A stretch of 64,000 nt of DNA from Falsiroseomonas selenitidurans (GCF_012103215.1 NZ_JAAVNE010000006.1:62001-126000); one strand, 5' to 3'. Numbered from the stretch's first letter, positions 26,898-35,636 are shown. The notes: a model not told the origin generated them from the sequence alone. A program made the numbers and translations.

Positions 26898-27613
26898 GCG
26901 GCCCCCAGCAGCTTCAGCAGCTTGGCGGCCGCATCCTGTTCCGCCGCGCGCTTGTTGTCGCCCATGCCCTCCGCCTCCTGCCCCGCGGCCAGCGCACGCA
27001 CCACGAAGACGGGGCTGTGCGAGGGGCCGGTCGAGGACATCATGATGTAGTCCGGCAGGCCCAGGCCACGGCCCAGGCTCCATTCCTGCAGCCGGCTTTT
27101 CGGCGAGACCGGCGGCCGCACCGGGCCCTCCAGCAACGCATCCCATTCCCGCCGGATCAGCGACCGCGCCGCCTCCAGCCCGCCATCCAGGTACAGCGCG
27201 CCCAGCAGCGCCTCCAGCGCGTCGGAAAGCACGGAGGCGCGCTTGCGCACCCCGCTGCGTTCCTCATTCGCCGTCACCCGCAGCGCCGGGCCGATGCCCA
27301 GCGCCACCGCCACCCGCGCCAGGCTGTCCTGCGCCACCAGCACGGCCAGCCGCTTGCCGAGGTCCCCTTCCCGTTCCTGCGGAAAGCGCTCCGCCAGCCA
27401 TTCGGCCATGACCAGGGCCAGAACGCGGTCGCCGATGAATTCCAGGCGCTCGTTGCTGTCCAGCATCTGCCGGCGCGGATCGGCGGCGGAACGGTGGGTC
27501 AGGGCATGGTGCAGCAAGTCCGGGCGCGCGAAGCGGTGCGGCAGGCGGGCGGCCAGGGCGGCCGTCGCCTCGCCTTCCGCGGCGGTCTCGGCCGCCGCCT
27601 TCGGGGTGGTCAC
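26894..27613 (-). CDS. rnc: Ribonuclease III
   Basis: 239 residues from a GTG start at 27613 that overlaps the lepB stop. Signature NERLEFIGDRVLALV (the classical form has DAVL), SDALEALLGALYLDGG with the second acidic pair, then the double-stranded RNA-binding domain ending DAAAKLLKLLG. It cuts rRNA precursors and structured mRNAs. A longer in-frame ORF exists within lepB, but the overlap start is more plausible. Confidence 0.93.
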   Translation of the reverse strand: MTTPKAAAETAAEGEATAALAARLPHRFARPDLLHHALTHRSAADPRRQMLDSNERLEFIGDRVLALVMAEWLAERFPQEREGDLGKRLAVLVAQDSLARVAVALGIGPALRVTANEERSGVRKRASVLSDALEALLGALYLDGGLEAARSLIRREWDALLEGPVRPPVSPKSRLQEWSLGRGLGLPDYIMMSSTGPSHSPVFVVRALAAGQEAEGMGDNKRAAEQDAAAKLLKLLGAA

Positions 27614-28365
27614 CGCACCGCGCTGAGCAGGCGGCTCCAACGAATCGCCATCGGCCAGGCCCAGACCTCCCACCAGCGGGCGGTGCCATCGACGGAGAAG
27701 AAGATGAACTCCGCCCGCCCCACCAGATTTTCCACCGGGATGAAGCCCACCGCATTCTGCGCCCGGCTGTCCAGGCTGTTGTCGCGGTTGTCACCCATGG
27801 CGAAGACATGGCCTTCCGGCACGCGGTATTCCTGGGTGTTGTCGAAGGGCTGGTCGTCCGACATCTCCAGCACATAGTGGATCCGCGCCTCGCCCCCCGC
27901 CGCCGCCGGCGGCAGGAATTCGCGATATTCGCGCACCACCAGGCGCGGACCATCGCCTTCCACGGTGTAGGGGCCGACCAGTTCGCGGCGCACCGCCTGG
28001 CCGTTGACGTAGAGCACGCCCGCGCGCACCTGGATGCGGTCGCCCGGCAGGCCGATGATGCGCTTGATGTAGTCCGTGGAATTGTCCCGCGGCAGCTTGA
28101 ACACGGCGACATCGCCGCGCGCCGGCAGGCTGCCGAAGAGGCGGCCCTCGAACAGCGCCGGGCTGAACGGCATGGAATGGCGCGAATAACCGTAGGAATA
28201 TTTCGAGACGAACAGGTAGTCGCCCACCAGCAGCGTGGGAATCATGCTGCCCGAGGGGATGTTGAACGGCTCGAACGCCACCGTGCGGATCCCGATCGCG
28301 ATCAGCCCCGCATAGAGCACCGTCTTGATGGACTCGAGCCAGCCGCCCGACTTCTGTTTGGCCAT
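27610..28365 (-). CDS. lepB: Signal peptidase I
   Basis: 251 residues. One N-terminal membrane helix (TVLYAGLIAIGIRTVAF), the catalytic serine Ser40 in IPSGSM, the general-base lysine in DYIKRIIGLPGD and box E GDNRDNSLDSR are present. It removes Sec/Tat signal peptides at the outer face of the inner membrane. Start at 28365 (MAKQKSGG); an ATG seven codons upstream behind GACGAGG is an alternative. A TTGACA promoter lies upstream. Confidence 0.95.
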   Translation of the reverse strand: MAKQKSGGWLESIKTVLYAGLIAIGIRTVAFEPFNIPSGSMIPTLLVGDYLFVSKYSYGYSRHSMPFSPALFEGRLFGSLPARGDVAVFKLPRDNSTDYIKRIIGLPGDRIQVRAGVLYVNGQAVRRELVGPYTVEGDGPRLVVREYREFLPPAAAGGEARIHYVLEMSDDQPFDNTQEYRVPEGHVFAMGDNRDNSLDSRAQNAVGFIPVENLVGRAEFIFFSVDGTARWWEVWAWPMAIRWSRLLSAVR

Positions 28366-28430
28366 GGTGGGAATTTTCGCGGGCATCCTCGTCGGACGCC
28401 CCAAATGTCGGACGCGTCGCTGCGGGTCGG

Positions 28431-28460
28431 GATAGAGCGCGACCGGGTGCAACCTGTCAA
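28431..28460 (-). promoter_or_regulatory. Candidate vegetative promoter for lepB-rnc-era
   Basis: On the minus strand, a perfect -35 TTGACA (28460-28455), an 18-bp spacer and a weak -10 TCTATC (28436-28431). It lies in the acpS-lepB gap and would give a leader of about 60 bases before the lepB ATG. Confidence 0.55.
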
Positions 28461-28470
28461 GGAATGCGCA

Positions 28471-28893
28471 TCAGCCCCCGCCGATCCGCGGCAGCGGCAC
28501 GGCCGTGATGATGACCATCGCCTGGGCGTAGGGGAATTCGTCCGTCATGGTCAGCGCCACCTGCGCGGCGTGGCCGGGGGGCGTGATGGCCGCCAGCCGG
28601 GCCGCGGCACCGCCTGTCATGCGCAAGGTCGGCTGGCCGGAGGACAGGTTCACCACACCGAGGTCGCGCCAGAACACCCCCGCCCGGAACCCGGTGCCCA
28701 GCGCCTTGGAAGCCGCTTCCTTCGCCGCATAGCGCTTGGCGTAGGTGGCGGCGCGAATCGAGTCCGTCCGCCGCTCCGCCTTGGCCCGTTCGGCGGGCGT
28801 GTAGATCCGCGCCAGGAACCGCTCGCCATACGTCCCCAGCACCCGCTCGATCCGGCGGATGTCGATGATGTCGCTTCCCAGCCCGATGATCAT
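28471..28893 (-). CDS. acpS: Holo-[acyl-carrier-protein] synthase
   Basis: 140 residues. The metal/CoA motif [13 protein letters not shown] is at residues 4-16 and [15 protein letters not shown]-type ([15 protein letters not shown]) at mid-protein carries the catalytic Glu-Lys. It transfers phosphopantetheine from CoA to acyl carrier protein. Start at 28893 (MIIGLGSD). The gap upstream, towards rsh, carries the second copy of a structured repeat. Confidence 0.95.
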   Translation of the reverse strand: MIIGLGSDIIDIRRIERVLGTYGERFLARIYTPAERAKAERRTDSIRAATYAKRYAAKEAASKALGTGFRAGVFWRDLGVVNLSSGQPTLRMTGGAAARLAAITPPGHAAQVALTMTDEFPYAQAMVIITAVPLPRIGGG

Positions 28894-28901
28894 GCCCGCC
28901 A

Positions 28902-28966
28902 CATCCGATTCAGCCCTCCGGTGCTCGCCGCCGCGATGCCTGCGGCCATCGGCAGCGGCCATCGGA
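28902..28966 (-). repeat. Structured repeat family 2, copy 2, upstream of acpS
   Basis: Bases 28902-28930 match 7369-7397 with one mismatch in 29. Outer pairing is shorter here (TCCGAT 28904-28909 with ATCGGA 28961-28966), and the interior has diverged. As at copy 1, it ends just ahead of a minus-strand ATG (28893), with GGAGGGCTGAATCGGATG reading towards the start codon. Confidence 0.65.
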
Positions 28967-29005
28967 AGCGCAAGGCCCGCCGCATCCCCCGGCCCCCGCC
29001 ACCGA

Positions 29006-31288
29006 TCACCCCTTGGAGCGCTCCACCTGCGCCACGCCCTGCAAGGCCCGCACGGCGGCGATGATGTTGGAGAGGTGGCGCAGATCCTGCACCTCCACAT
29101 CCACCGCGATCTCCTGGAAATCCGGGCCGCGATGGACGATGCGGATGTTCTCGATGGCGCCTTCCTGCCGCGCGATCGCCTCCGTCACCGCGGACAGCGC
29201 GCCGCGGTCATTCACCGTCACCACGTCGATCCGGCCGGTATGCGCCACCCCCGGCCCGCCGCCATAGTCCCAGTCGATGTCGATGAAACGCTCGGGACTT
29301 TCGGCAAAGCCCGACAGGTTATGGCAATCCGTCTTGTGCACCGTCACCCCCTTGCCGGTGGTGACGATGCCGAGGATGCGGTCGCCCGGCAGCGGATGGC
29401 AGCAGCCGGCAAAATGCACCTCCATCCCCGCCACCAGGCCGGTGATGCCCATGGTGACGTCGCGCTTGAAGCCGCCCTTGGCCAGCGGCACGGCGCGCGG
29501 GCGCGACCGCGCGAGCGGCAGCGAATCCGCCGCCCGCGGCGGGCCGCGCAGCTCCGGATAGACGGCATGCAGCACGTCCTTGGCGGTGGCGCCGCCGGAG
29601 GCCACCACCAGGCACAGCTCCTCGAAGCTCGTCTGCTTCAGCGCCCGCAGCGCCGGCTCCATCAGCTTTTCCGAGAACTCCACCCCTTCGGCGCGGAACG
29701 CCTTGGCGATGGCGGCGCGGCCATCCTGCTGCTGCTGCTTGCGCTGTTCGGCATGGACGAAGCGGCGGATGCGGGCGCGCGCCTTGCCGGTGACGACGAA
29801 GCGCGCCCATTGCGGGTTGGGCGTGCCGCCGCGGGCGGTGATGATCTCCACCTGGTCGCCATTTTCGAGCGGCGTGCGCAGCGGCTTGATCTGGCCGTTG
29901 ATCTTCGCGCCGACGCATTGGTCGCCGACCTGGCTGTGCACCTGGTAGGCGAAGTCGACGCAGGTGGACCCGCGCGGCAGGGCGATCAGCTCGCCCTTGG
30001 GCGTGAAGCAGAACACCTCGTCGCGATGCAGCTCCATCCGCGTGGCGTCGAGGAATTCCTGCGGCTCGCTGGCCTGTTCCAGGATTTCGAGCAGCGCCTT
30101 CACCCAGGGGAATTTCTGCTGGTCGCGCGCCGCCTCCCCGCCCTGCTTGTAGATCCAGTGCGCGGCCACGCCGTATTCCGCGACCTCATGCATCTCCCGC
30201 GTGCGGATCTGCACCTCGATCTTGGCGTTGCGGCGTTCCGGCACCGTCAGCCCGGTGTGGATCGACTGGTAGCCATTGGTCTTCGGGGTGGAGATGTAGT
30301 CCTTGAACCGCCCGGGCACGACGCGATAGGCCGAATGCAGCACGCCGAGCGCCTGGTAGCAGGCGGCCTTGTCCGGGACAATGACGCGGAAGGCCATGAT
30401 GTCGGACAGCTGCTCGAACTCGATGCTCTTGCCGTGCATCTTCAGCCAGATGGAATAGGGCGACTTCTCGCGCCCCGTCAGCTCCAGCAGGTCGATGCCG
30501 GCTTCCTCCAGCACCCGCTGCAGGTCGGCGCGGATCTCCGCGATCAGATCGGCACCCTGGCCGTAGAGGAAGCCGCGGCGGGCGACGATGGACTGGCTGG
30601 CATCCGGCTCCAGCTCGCGGAAGGCGAGCGTCTCCAGCTCGGTCTTCAGCGCGTCCATGCCGATGCGCTCCGCCAGCGGGGCGAAGATCTCCATGGTCTC
30701 CCGCGCCGTCTTGCGGCGGCGGGCTTCCTGCGGGACGAAATGCAGCGTCTGCATGTTGTGCAGCCGGTCCGCCAGCTTCACCAGCAGCACCCGGATGTCC
30801 TCGCTCATCGCCAGGACCAGCTTGCGGAAATTCTCCGCCTGCTTGGTGCGCTCGGATTGCAGTTCCAGGCGCGTCAGCTTGGTGACGCCATCGACCAGCC
30901 GCGCGACTTCGCGGCCGAAGCGCTTCTCCAGCTCCGCCAGCCCCACCTTGGTGTCTTCCGCCACATCGTGCAGCAGGGCGGTGGCGATGGAGGCCGCGTC
31001 CAGCCGGTACTGGATCAGCGTGCGGGCGACGGCGACGGGATGGATGATGTAGGGGTCGCCATTGTCGCGCTTCTGGCCTTCATGCGCGGCGGTGGCGGTG
31101 ATCCAGGCGCGCTCGACGAGGGCGGTATCGGCCCGCGGCGCATAGGCGGCGACGAGGCGGGCAAGTTCCTGGCCGATCGTCTCCCCGGGCGGCGGGAGGG
31201 AAGCGACCACCGCGGCGGGTGCCACCGGCGCCGGATCGATCGCGATGCCGGTGAGCGAGGCGTCGGTGGGCGCGTCGGGCGTGTTCAT
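29006..31288 (-). CDS. rsh: Bifunctional (p)ppGpp synthetase/hydrolase (Rel/SpoT homologue)
   Basis: 760 residues in the full RSH order: HD hydrolase domain with LLHDVAEDT intact (HDxxED), synthetase with [22 protein letters not shown] domain ([25 protein letters not shown]), zinc-finger/helical region and a C-terminal ACT domain. Both active sites look complete, so it should make and degrade ppGpp, as in other alphaproteobacteria with a single RSH. Start set at 31288 (MNTPDAP); ATG at 31309 is possible. rpoZ lies just upstream. Confidence 0.93.
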   Translation of the reverse strand: MNTPDAPTDASLTGIAIDPAPVAPAAVVASLPPPGETIGQELARLVAAYAPRADTALVERAWITATAAHEGQKRDNGDPYIIHPVAVARTLIQYRLDAASIATALLHDVAEDTKVGLAELEKRFGREVARLVDGVTKLTRLELQSERTKQAENFRKLVLAMSEDIRVLLVKLADRLHNMQTLHFVPQEARRRKTARETMEIFAPLAERIGMDALKTELETLAFRELEPDASQSIVARRGFLYGQGADLIAEIRADLQRVLEEAGIDLLELTGREKSPYSIWLKMHGKSIEFEQLSDIMAFRVIVPDKAACYQALGVLHSAYRVVPGRFKDYISTPKTNGYQSIHTGLTVPERRNAKIEVQIRTREMHEVAEYGVAAHWIYKQGGEAARDQQKFPWVKALLEILEQASEPQEFLDATRMELHRDEVFCFTPKGELIALPRGSTCVDFAYQVHSQVGDQCVGAKINGQIKPLRTPLENGDQVEIITARGGTPNPQWARFVVTGKARARIRRFVHAEQRKQQQQDGRAAIAKAFRAEGVEFSEKLMEPALRALKQTSFEELCLVVASGGATAKDVLHAVYPELRGPPRAADSLPLARSRPRAVPLAKGGFKRDVTMGITGLVAGMEVHFAGCCHPLPGDRILGIVTTGKGVTVHKTDCHNLSGFAESPERFIDIDWDYGGGPGVAHTGRIDVVTVNDRGALSAVTEAIARQEGAIENIRIVHRGPDFQEIAVDVEVQDLRHLSNIIAAVRALQGVAQVERSKG

Positions 31289-31336
31289 CGGCGGCGCGCC
31301 CGAAGCCATGTCCGGGCGGCCGTGGCCTTGGGTGCG

Positions 31337-31353
31337 GGGGCGCGAGGCGCCCC
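31337..31353 (-). terminator. Hairpin in the rpoZ-rsh gap
   Basis: Perfect 7-bp stem GGGGCGC / GCGCCCC with a 3-base loop, 18 bp after the rpoZ stop. There is no T-run. It may partly terminate or process the rpoZ-rsh transcript. Confidence 0.45.
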
Positions 31354-31370
31354 GCGCGGGCCGCCAGGCG

Positions 31371-31766
31371 TCAGCGCTTCCCGCCCAGTTCGGCGGCGAT
31401 CGCCGCCTCGATGTCGTCGGGCGAGAGGTCCTCCAGGCCGGCACCTTCGCCGATCTGCTCCTCGTTCACGTCCATGACACCGAAGATGTTCTCATCCGTG
31501 GCGATGAGGTCGAGCACCTCCTCCTCCGCCGGCTCCGGCTCCGGCGCGCGCTGCAGCGACTTCACCAGGTCGGCCTGGAGCAGGTCGAGGTCCACGGTGG
31601 CGTCGGCGATCTCGCGCAGCGCCACGACCGGGTTCTTGTCGTTGTCGCGGTCGACGGTCAGTTCCTCGCCACGGCTGATGTTGCGGGCGCGCTGCGCCGC
31701 ATGCAGAACCAGCTCGAAGCGGTTGGGGACGCGGAGGATGCAGTCCTCGACGGTTACGCGCGCCAT
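31371..31766 (-). CDS. rpoZ: RNA polymerase omega subunit
   Basis: 131 residues. The N-terminus [26 protein letters not shown] and the [14 protein letters not shown] helix are hallmarks of omega, which assists beta-prime folding and contributes to ppGpp binding. The acidic C-terminal extension (EPEPAEEEV) is usual in alphaproteobacteria. Conserved neighbour of rsh. Confidence 0.96.
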   Translation of the reverse strand: MARVTVEDCILRVPNRFELVLHAAQRARNISRGEELTVDRDNDKNPVVALREIADATVDLDLLQADLVKSLQRAPEPEPAEEEVLDLIATDENIFGVMDVNEEQIGEGAGLEDLSPDDIEAAIAAELGGKR

Positions 31767-31862
31767 GGCGGCTCCAATCCCGATGCGGGGGGACAGTACG
31801 GGTCGGCCCGAGGCGCTGGCGATGCGCGCGGGACTCCCCTCCCCACCCTATGGTGAGCGCTC

Positions 31863-31891
31863 CATGTAGCCAGCCGGGCCGCCTCTTGCAA
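31863..31891 (-). promoter_or_regulatory. Candidate promoter for rpoZ (TTGCAA-N17-TACATG)
   Basis: On the minus strand TTGCAA (31891-31886), 17-bp spacer, TACATG (31868-31863), about 97 bp before the rpoZ ATG. The same arrangement, TTGCAA-N17-TAGATG, occurs ahead of pdhA at 56245-56273. Confidence 0.4.
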
Positions 31892-31898
31892 GGCGCGG

Positions 31899-32408
31899 TC
31901 AGCCCAGTGCCCGCACCCCGGCGGCCTCGGCGCCCGCCAGCAGCGCGGCCACGGGGGCGCCCAGGCGGGGATGCACCCAGGCCGGTGCCACATCGGCCAG
32001 CGGCGCCAGCACGAAGCCGCGCAGATGGGCGCGCGGGTGCGGCAGGATGGGGTCCGGTGCCTCGCGCAGGGCGCCCTCCAGGTCGATCAGGTCCAGGTCC
32101 AGCGTGCGCGGCGCGTTGGGATAGGGCCGCACCCGGCCGAAGCGCTGCTCGATGCCCTGCAGCGCCGCGAGCAGCGCCGCCGGGTCCGGCGCGGCGGCGC
32201 CAGGGCGGCGGGAAAGCCGGGCGACGCCGTTCACATAATCCGGCGACTCCGGGCTCGGCGGCACCGGGGCGGTGGCATACCATCGGGAGAGGGCGCGCAG
32301 CCGCAGGCCGGGCAGGCCATCCAGCAGGGCGGCGGCGGCGCGGCAGGTGGCCAGCGCGTCGCGCCCATCCGGGCCGGGCAGGTTGGCGCCAAGGGCGATC
32401 AGGATCAT
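31899..32408 (-). CDS. folK: 2-amino-4-hydroxy-6-hydroxymethyldihydropteridine diphosphokinase (HPPK)
   Basis: 169 residues, normal for HPPK of folate synthesis. N-terminal ALGANLPGP, the RYATAPVPPS-like loop, then RTLDLDLI and PHPRAHLRGFVLAPLADVAP complete the family pattern; the two Asp of DLDLI bind magnesium. Its ATG overlaps the ATG of the divergent glycosylase gene within the palindrome CATG (32406-32409). Confidence 0.94.
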   Translation of the reverse strand: MILIALGANLPGPDGRDALATCRAAAALLDGLPGLRLRALSRWYATAPVPPSPESPDYVNGVARLSRRPGAAAPDPAALLAALQGIEQRFGRVRPYPNAPRTLDLDLIDLEGALREAPDPILPHPRAHLRGFVLAPLADVAPAWVHPRLGAPVAALLAGAEAAGVRALG

Positions 32409-33093
32409 GGTCGGCGCTTTACGAGCCGCAGCCGCGAAAGACCACGCCTTGCTCCGATCCTCGGCCGAGACCCCTGGCCATGACTGCCCGCTCTGCCCGC
32501 GCCTCGTCGCCTACCGGCAGGAGAACCGCGCCAAATGGCCGGAATGGCACAATGGCCCGGTGCCCTGCTGGGGCCCGCCGGAGGCGCGGCTGCTGGTGCT
32601 GGGCCTGGCACCCGGCGTGCGCGGGGCGAACCGCACCGGCCGGCCCTTCACCGGCGACCATGCCGGCAAGCTGCTCTACGCGACGCTGCTGCAATACGGG
32701 CTCGCCACGGGGGCGTATCGGGAGGACCCGCAGGACGGCATGGCACTGCAGGGCGTGCGGATCGCCAATGCCGTGCGCTGCGTGCCGCCCGAGAACCTGC
32801 CGACGCCGGCGGAGGTCACCACCTGCAACCGCTTCGTCCTGGCCGAGCGGCTGGCGATGCCGAACCTGCGCGTGGTGCTGGCGCTGGGCCTCGTCGCCCA
32901 CAACGCGCTGCTGAAAAGCCACCGCATCCCCGCCGCCCGCCATCGATTCGCCCATGGCGCCCAGCACGCGCTGCCGGATGGCGTGGTCCTCGCCGACAGC
33001 TACCATGTCAGCCGCTACAACACGAACACCGGCCGCCTGACGACCGAGATGTTCGAATCCGTGGTGCGGGCGATCCTGCCCCTCCTCGCCTGA
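32407..33093 (+). CDS. Uracil-DNA glycosylase, family 4/5 type (UdgB-like)
   Basis: 228 residues. CPLCPRLVAYR supplies two iron-sulfur cysteines, and further cysteines appear at VRCVPPEN and TTCNRF, completing a [4Fe-4S] set. Motif A GLAPGVRGANRTGRPFTGD is the family 5 form (no catalytic Asp of family 1). Motif B reads HVSRYNTNTGRLT where HPS is usual. It removes uracil or deaminated bases from DNA. Start is uncertain: ATG 32407 overlaps the folK start codon, so translation may begin further in. Confidence 0.88.
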   Translation: MVGALRAAAAKDHALLRSSAETPGHDCPLCPRLVAYRQENRAKWPEWHNGPVPCWGPPEARLLVLGLAPGVRGANRTGRPFTGDHAGKLLYATLLQYGLATGAYREDPQDGMALQGVRIANAVRCVPPENLPTPAEVTTCNRFVLAERLAMPNLRVVLALGLVAHNALLKSHRIPAARHRFAHGAQHALPDGVVLADSYHVSRYNTNTGRLTTEMFESVVRAILPLLA

Positions 33094-33110
33094 CCGATCG
33101 GGGGTACGCC

Positions 33111-33578
33111 ATGCGGGAAAGCGGCCAGCCTGGCCGGCGGAGATCGGGCTCCGCCGGCCGTGCCGTCCTGGGCGCGGTCCTCGGCAGCCTGGTCGGGCTG
33201 CCGACCGGCTTCCTGGCCTATATGGTGGTGCGGGACCTGCTGCTGCCTACCAGCCTCTGGTCCTCGGACCTGCCGCTGTGGGGGGTGATGGGCGGCGTGG
33301 CGCTGGCGGCGGCGGCCCTCGGTGCCGCGCAGGGTGCGCGGCCGACGCGGCTCGGGCACGCGCTGGCTCGGGGGCTGGGCGGTTTCCTGGGCGCCGCCGT
33401 CCTGGGCGGGCTGGGCATCGGCGTGCTCGCCCTGGTGATCGGCGACCTTGCCGGGGTCTCGCAGCGCGAAGGCGCCTTCGCCATGGGTGTGGCCTTCACC
33501 CTCGTCCCGCTCGGCGGCCTGGCCTGCGGGCTGGTGGGGGCGGTCTGGCTGGCTCGGCGCGCCTGGCGCCGCTGGTGA
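33111..33578 (+). CDS. Hypothetical four-helix membrane protein
   Basis: 155 residues, not recognised. A basic N-terminus (GRRRSGSAGR) is followed by about four membrane segments: 20-45, 58-78, 92-115 and 128-150, mostly Gly/Ala/Leu. The end is basic (ARRAWRRW), so N- and C-termini are probably cytoplasmic. It follows the glycosylase gene by 17 bp and could be co-transcribed. Start ATG 33111. Confidence 0.65.
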   Translation: MRESGQPGRRRSGSAGRAVLGAVLGSLVGLPTGFLAYMVVRDLLLPTSLWSSDLPLWGVMGGVALAAAALGAAQGARPTRLGHALARGLGGFLGAAVLGGLGIGVLALVIGDLAGVSQREGAFAMGVAFTLVPLGGLACGLVGAVWLARRAWRRW

Positions 33579-33618
33579 AGGGTGGGAGAGGACGCGGCAC
33601 GCCACGTCCCCAGCCCGG

Positions 33619-33693
33619 TCAGCGCAGGCCGAGGAAGCTCAGGATGGCGATGACGATGACGACGGCGCCGACGATGTAGACGATGCTGTTCAT
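33619..33693 (-). CDS. 24-residue hydrophobic microprotein
   Basis: The frame encodes a 24-residue peptide that is one membrane span: polar MNS, then IVYIVGAVVIVIAILSFLGL, Arg at the end. Peptides of this type (short Asn-Ser start, one helix, GLR end) recur in alphaproteobacterial genomes as unannotated or hypothetical small membrane proteins. Weak ribosome site AAGGGAC. It is far too short for default gene callers. Convergent with the membrane-protein gene ending at 33578. Function unknown. Confidence 0.65.
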   Translation of the reverse strand: MNSIVYIVGAVVIVIAILSFLGLR

Positions 33694-33775
33694 GGGGGTG
33701 TCCCTTGGTTCACGACCACGGGACAACGAAGCTGTCGCGCCGGAGTTGCAGACTCGTGCCAAGGGTCGGCCTCAC

Positions 33776-34321
33776 TCAGCCCAGCGCCGGTCCGGACAGC
33801 GCCGCCTCCACCGCCCGGAGCAGGTCCGGATGCGTCGGTCCGGTGGCGGTGGCGAAGGCACGCACCGCCCGCCCGTCCCGCGCCACCAGGTATTTGTGGA
33901 AATTCCAGCGCGGTGCGCCGCCCCCGCGGGCCGCCAGCCAGGCGAATAGCGGGTGCGCGCGCGGTCCGCGCACCGTGGTCAGCCCGGCCATCGGGAAGGT
34001 GATGCCGTAGACCGTCTCGCAGAAGCTGCGGATCGCCGCGGCATCCGTGCTTTCCTGCCGGAAATCGTTGGACGGCACGCCGATGACGCTGAAGCCGCGC
34101 CCGGCGAAGCGGTCATGCAGCGCCTGCAGCCCCTCATATTGCGGGGTGAAGCCGCAGAAGCTGGCGGTGTTGACCACCAGCAGCGCCTGGCCGCGGTATT
34201 CCGCCAGCGCCAGCGGGCCGCCTTCCAGCGCCTCCAGCCGGAAGTCGAACACGGTCTGCGCCGGCCCGGCCGCCATCAGCAGGGGCGTGGCGAGGAGGCT
34301 GCGCCGCGAAAACTCAGCCAT
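33776..34321 (-). CDS. Glutathione peroxidase-like protein, Tat-type signal
   Basis: 181 residues. The N-terminus has SRRSLLATPLLMAAG, a twin-arginine-like signal followed by a short hydrophobic stretch, suggesting export. The peroxidatic Cys is in NTASFCGFTPQY (Cys replaces selenocysteine), with GVPSNDF and RWNFHKYL as further family motifs. Probably reduces peroxides with thioredoxin or glutathione in the periplasm. Start overlaps the preceding molybdo-enzyme gene by 8 bp. Confidence 0.9.
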   Translation of the reverse strand: MAEFSRRSLLATPLLMAAGPAQTVFDFRLEALEGGPLALAEYRGQALLVVNTASFCGFTPQYEGLQALHDRFAGRGFSVIGVPSNDFRQESTDAAAIRSFCETVYGITFPMAGLTTVRGPRAHPLFAWLAARGGGAPRWNFHKYLVARDGRAVRAFATATGPTHPDLLRAVEAALSGPALG

Positions 34322-34985
34322 AGCGTTCCTCCATCCAGGGATCGCCGCGGTTGTGGTAGCCGCGCACCTCCCAGAAGCCCGGCCGATCCTCGCGCAGCAG
34401 CTCGACCCGGGTCAGCCATTTCGGGCTCTTCCAGAAATACAGGTGCGGCACCACCAGCCGCAGCGGCCCGCCATGCTGGCGCTCCAGCGGGGCACCTGCC
34501 CAGGAATGGGCGACGAGGTTCTCCGGCCGGGCGAAATCCTCGATGGCCAGGTTCGTCGTGTAGCCGTCATAGCTGGTCAGCGCGACGAAGCGCGCCTCCT
34601 CCTTCGGCCGGGCCAGCGCCAGCAGCGCCGCCACCGGCACGCCCTCCCACTCATTGTCGTAACGCGACCACTGCGTCACGCAATGGATGTCGTTGCGGCG
34701 CCGCGCCTGCGGCAGGGCCAGGAATTCGTCCAGCGTCAGGCGCAGCGGGGCGGCGACCAGGCCCTCGATGCGCAGCCGGTATTTCTCGCGGCTCACATCC
34801 GGCTGCACGCCCAGGTCGAGCACGGGGAAATCCGTCACCAGCCGCTGGCCCGGCGGCAGGCGGTCGGCCTCCGGGGTGGATGTGGTACCGGTCAGCAGGC
34901 GGCCGTCGCGGGCCCAGCCCTGCTTGGTCTCCACCAGCTTCTCCCGCACCTTGCCGGTCAGCGGGATGTCCTCGTCCTCGGCCAT
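34314..34985 (-). CDS. Sulfite oxidase-like molybdopterin oxidoreductase
   Basis: 223 residues of the oxidoreductase molybdopterin-binding (SUOX/YedY) fold. Core segments are RLRIEGLVAAPLRLTLDEF, DIHCVTQWSRYDNEWEGVPV with the Mo-ligating cysteine, LTSYDGYTTNL, and GGPLRLVVPHLYFWKSPKW. Unlike MsrP/YedY it has no Tat signal at its charged N-terminus (AEDEDIPLTGK), so it appears cytoplasmic. No haem partner (MsrQ/YedZ) is adjacent. Substrate unknown. Confidence 0.88.
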   Translation of the reverse strand: MAEDEDIPLTGKVREKLVETKQGWARDGRLLTGTTSTPEADRLPPGQRLVTDFPVLDLGVQPDVSREKYRLRIEGLVAAPLRLTLDEFLALPQARRRNDIHCVTQWSRYDNEWEGVPVAALLALARPKEEARFVALTSYDGYTTNLAIEDFARPENLVAHSWAGAPLERQHGGPLRLVVPHLYFWKSPKWLTRVELLREDRPGFWEVRGYHNRGDPWMEERYG

Positions 34986-35120
34986 CGCGGTCTCCTGCGC
35001 CTTCGATAGGTGCCGATGCGGCGGCGCGATGCAAGGGGGCGGTCACCATCTCGCGCGTCGAACGATCCGACCCGCGACACCCGGTTGCGGCCCGCCGCGG
35101 AAGCCGCCATCCGGGTCGGC

Positions 35121-35636
35121 ATGACCCGCATCGGCTGTCTCCTGCTGCTCGGCGCCACCCTGCCCGGCTGCGGGCCCCTGCTTTCCGAAGGCACCAGCGC
35201 CGCCGCCGGCGTGGGCAGTGCCAGCCTGGCGGAGGCGGTGGGCACCAGCGCCGCGGCCACCACCGGCATCGGCCTGGGCGTGCAGGCGGGGGCGCGGGCC
35301 GGGCTGCACTATGCGCAGCGCCGCACCCAGCGCGGCACCCAGCTTCGCGTCGCCGCGGCGGCCGGGCCGCTGGCGGTGGGCGAGGTGGCGCCCTGGTCCG
35401 TGGAACACCTGGTGCCCTTGCAACCGGACGAGGCCGGGCAGGTCACCGTCACCCGTCGCATCGCCACCGGCGCGCTGGACTGCAAGGAGATCGTGTTCTC
35501 CGTGGCCGATCCGCCGGCGGCGGAAGGCGCCGCCCCCGGAAGGCGCTTCTACACCGCCACAATCTGCCGTGATGGCGAGACCTGGCGCTGGGCGAATGCC
35601 GAACCGGCGACGGAGCGCTGGGGCAGCCTGCAATGA
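35121..35636 (+). CDS. Putative lipoprotein, paralogue 1
   Basis: 171 residues. A lipobox-type signal (LLLLGATLPGC) places Cys19 or thereabouts as the lipid-modified residue. A Gly/Ala/Ser-rich helical stretch with a glycine-zipper look (TGIGLGVQAGARAG) follows, then a beta-rich domain with two cysteines (LDCKEI, TICRDG) ending EPATERWGSLQ. The next gene shares this architecture and ending. Start ATG 35121 directly precedes the signal. Function unknown. Confidence 0.72.
   Translation: MTRIGCLLLLGATLPGCGPLLSEGTSAAAGVGSASLAEAVGTSAAATTGIGLGVQAGARAGLHYAQRRTQRGTQLRVAAAAGPLAVGEVAPWSVEHLVPLQPDEAGQVTVTRRIATGALDCKEIVFSVADPPAAEGAAPGRRFYTATICRDGETWRWANAEPATERWGSLQ

Noticed and set aside
28859-31477. 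872-codon plus-strand frame opposite rsh
   Set aside because: Rich in Arg, His, Asp and Gly with no motif; rsh on the minus strand has all catalytic motifs.
33745-33762. Sigma-54 promoter (TTGGCACG...TGCA on the minus strand) before the 24-residue gene
   Set aside because: The GG to GC distance is nine bases rather than the required ten, so it is not a functional match.
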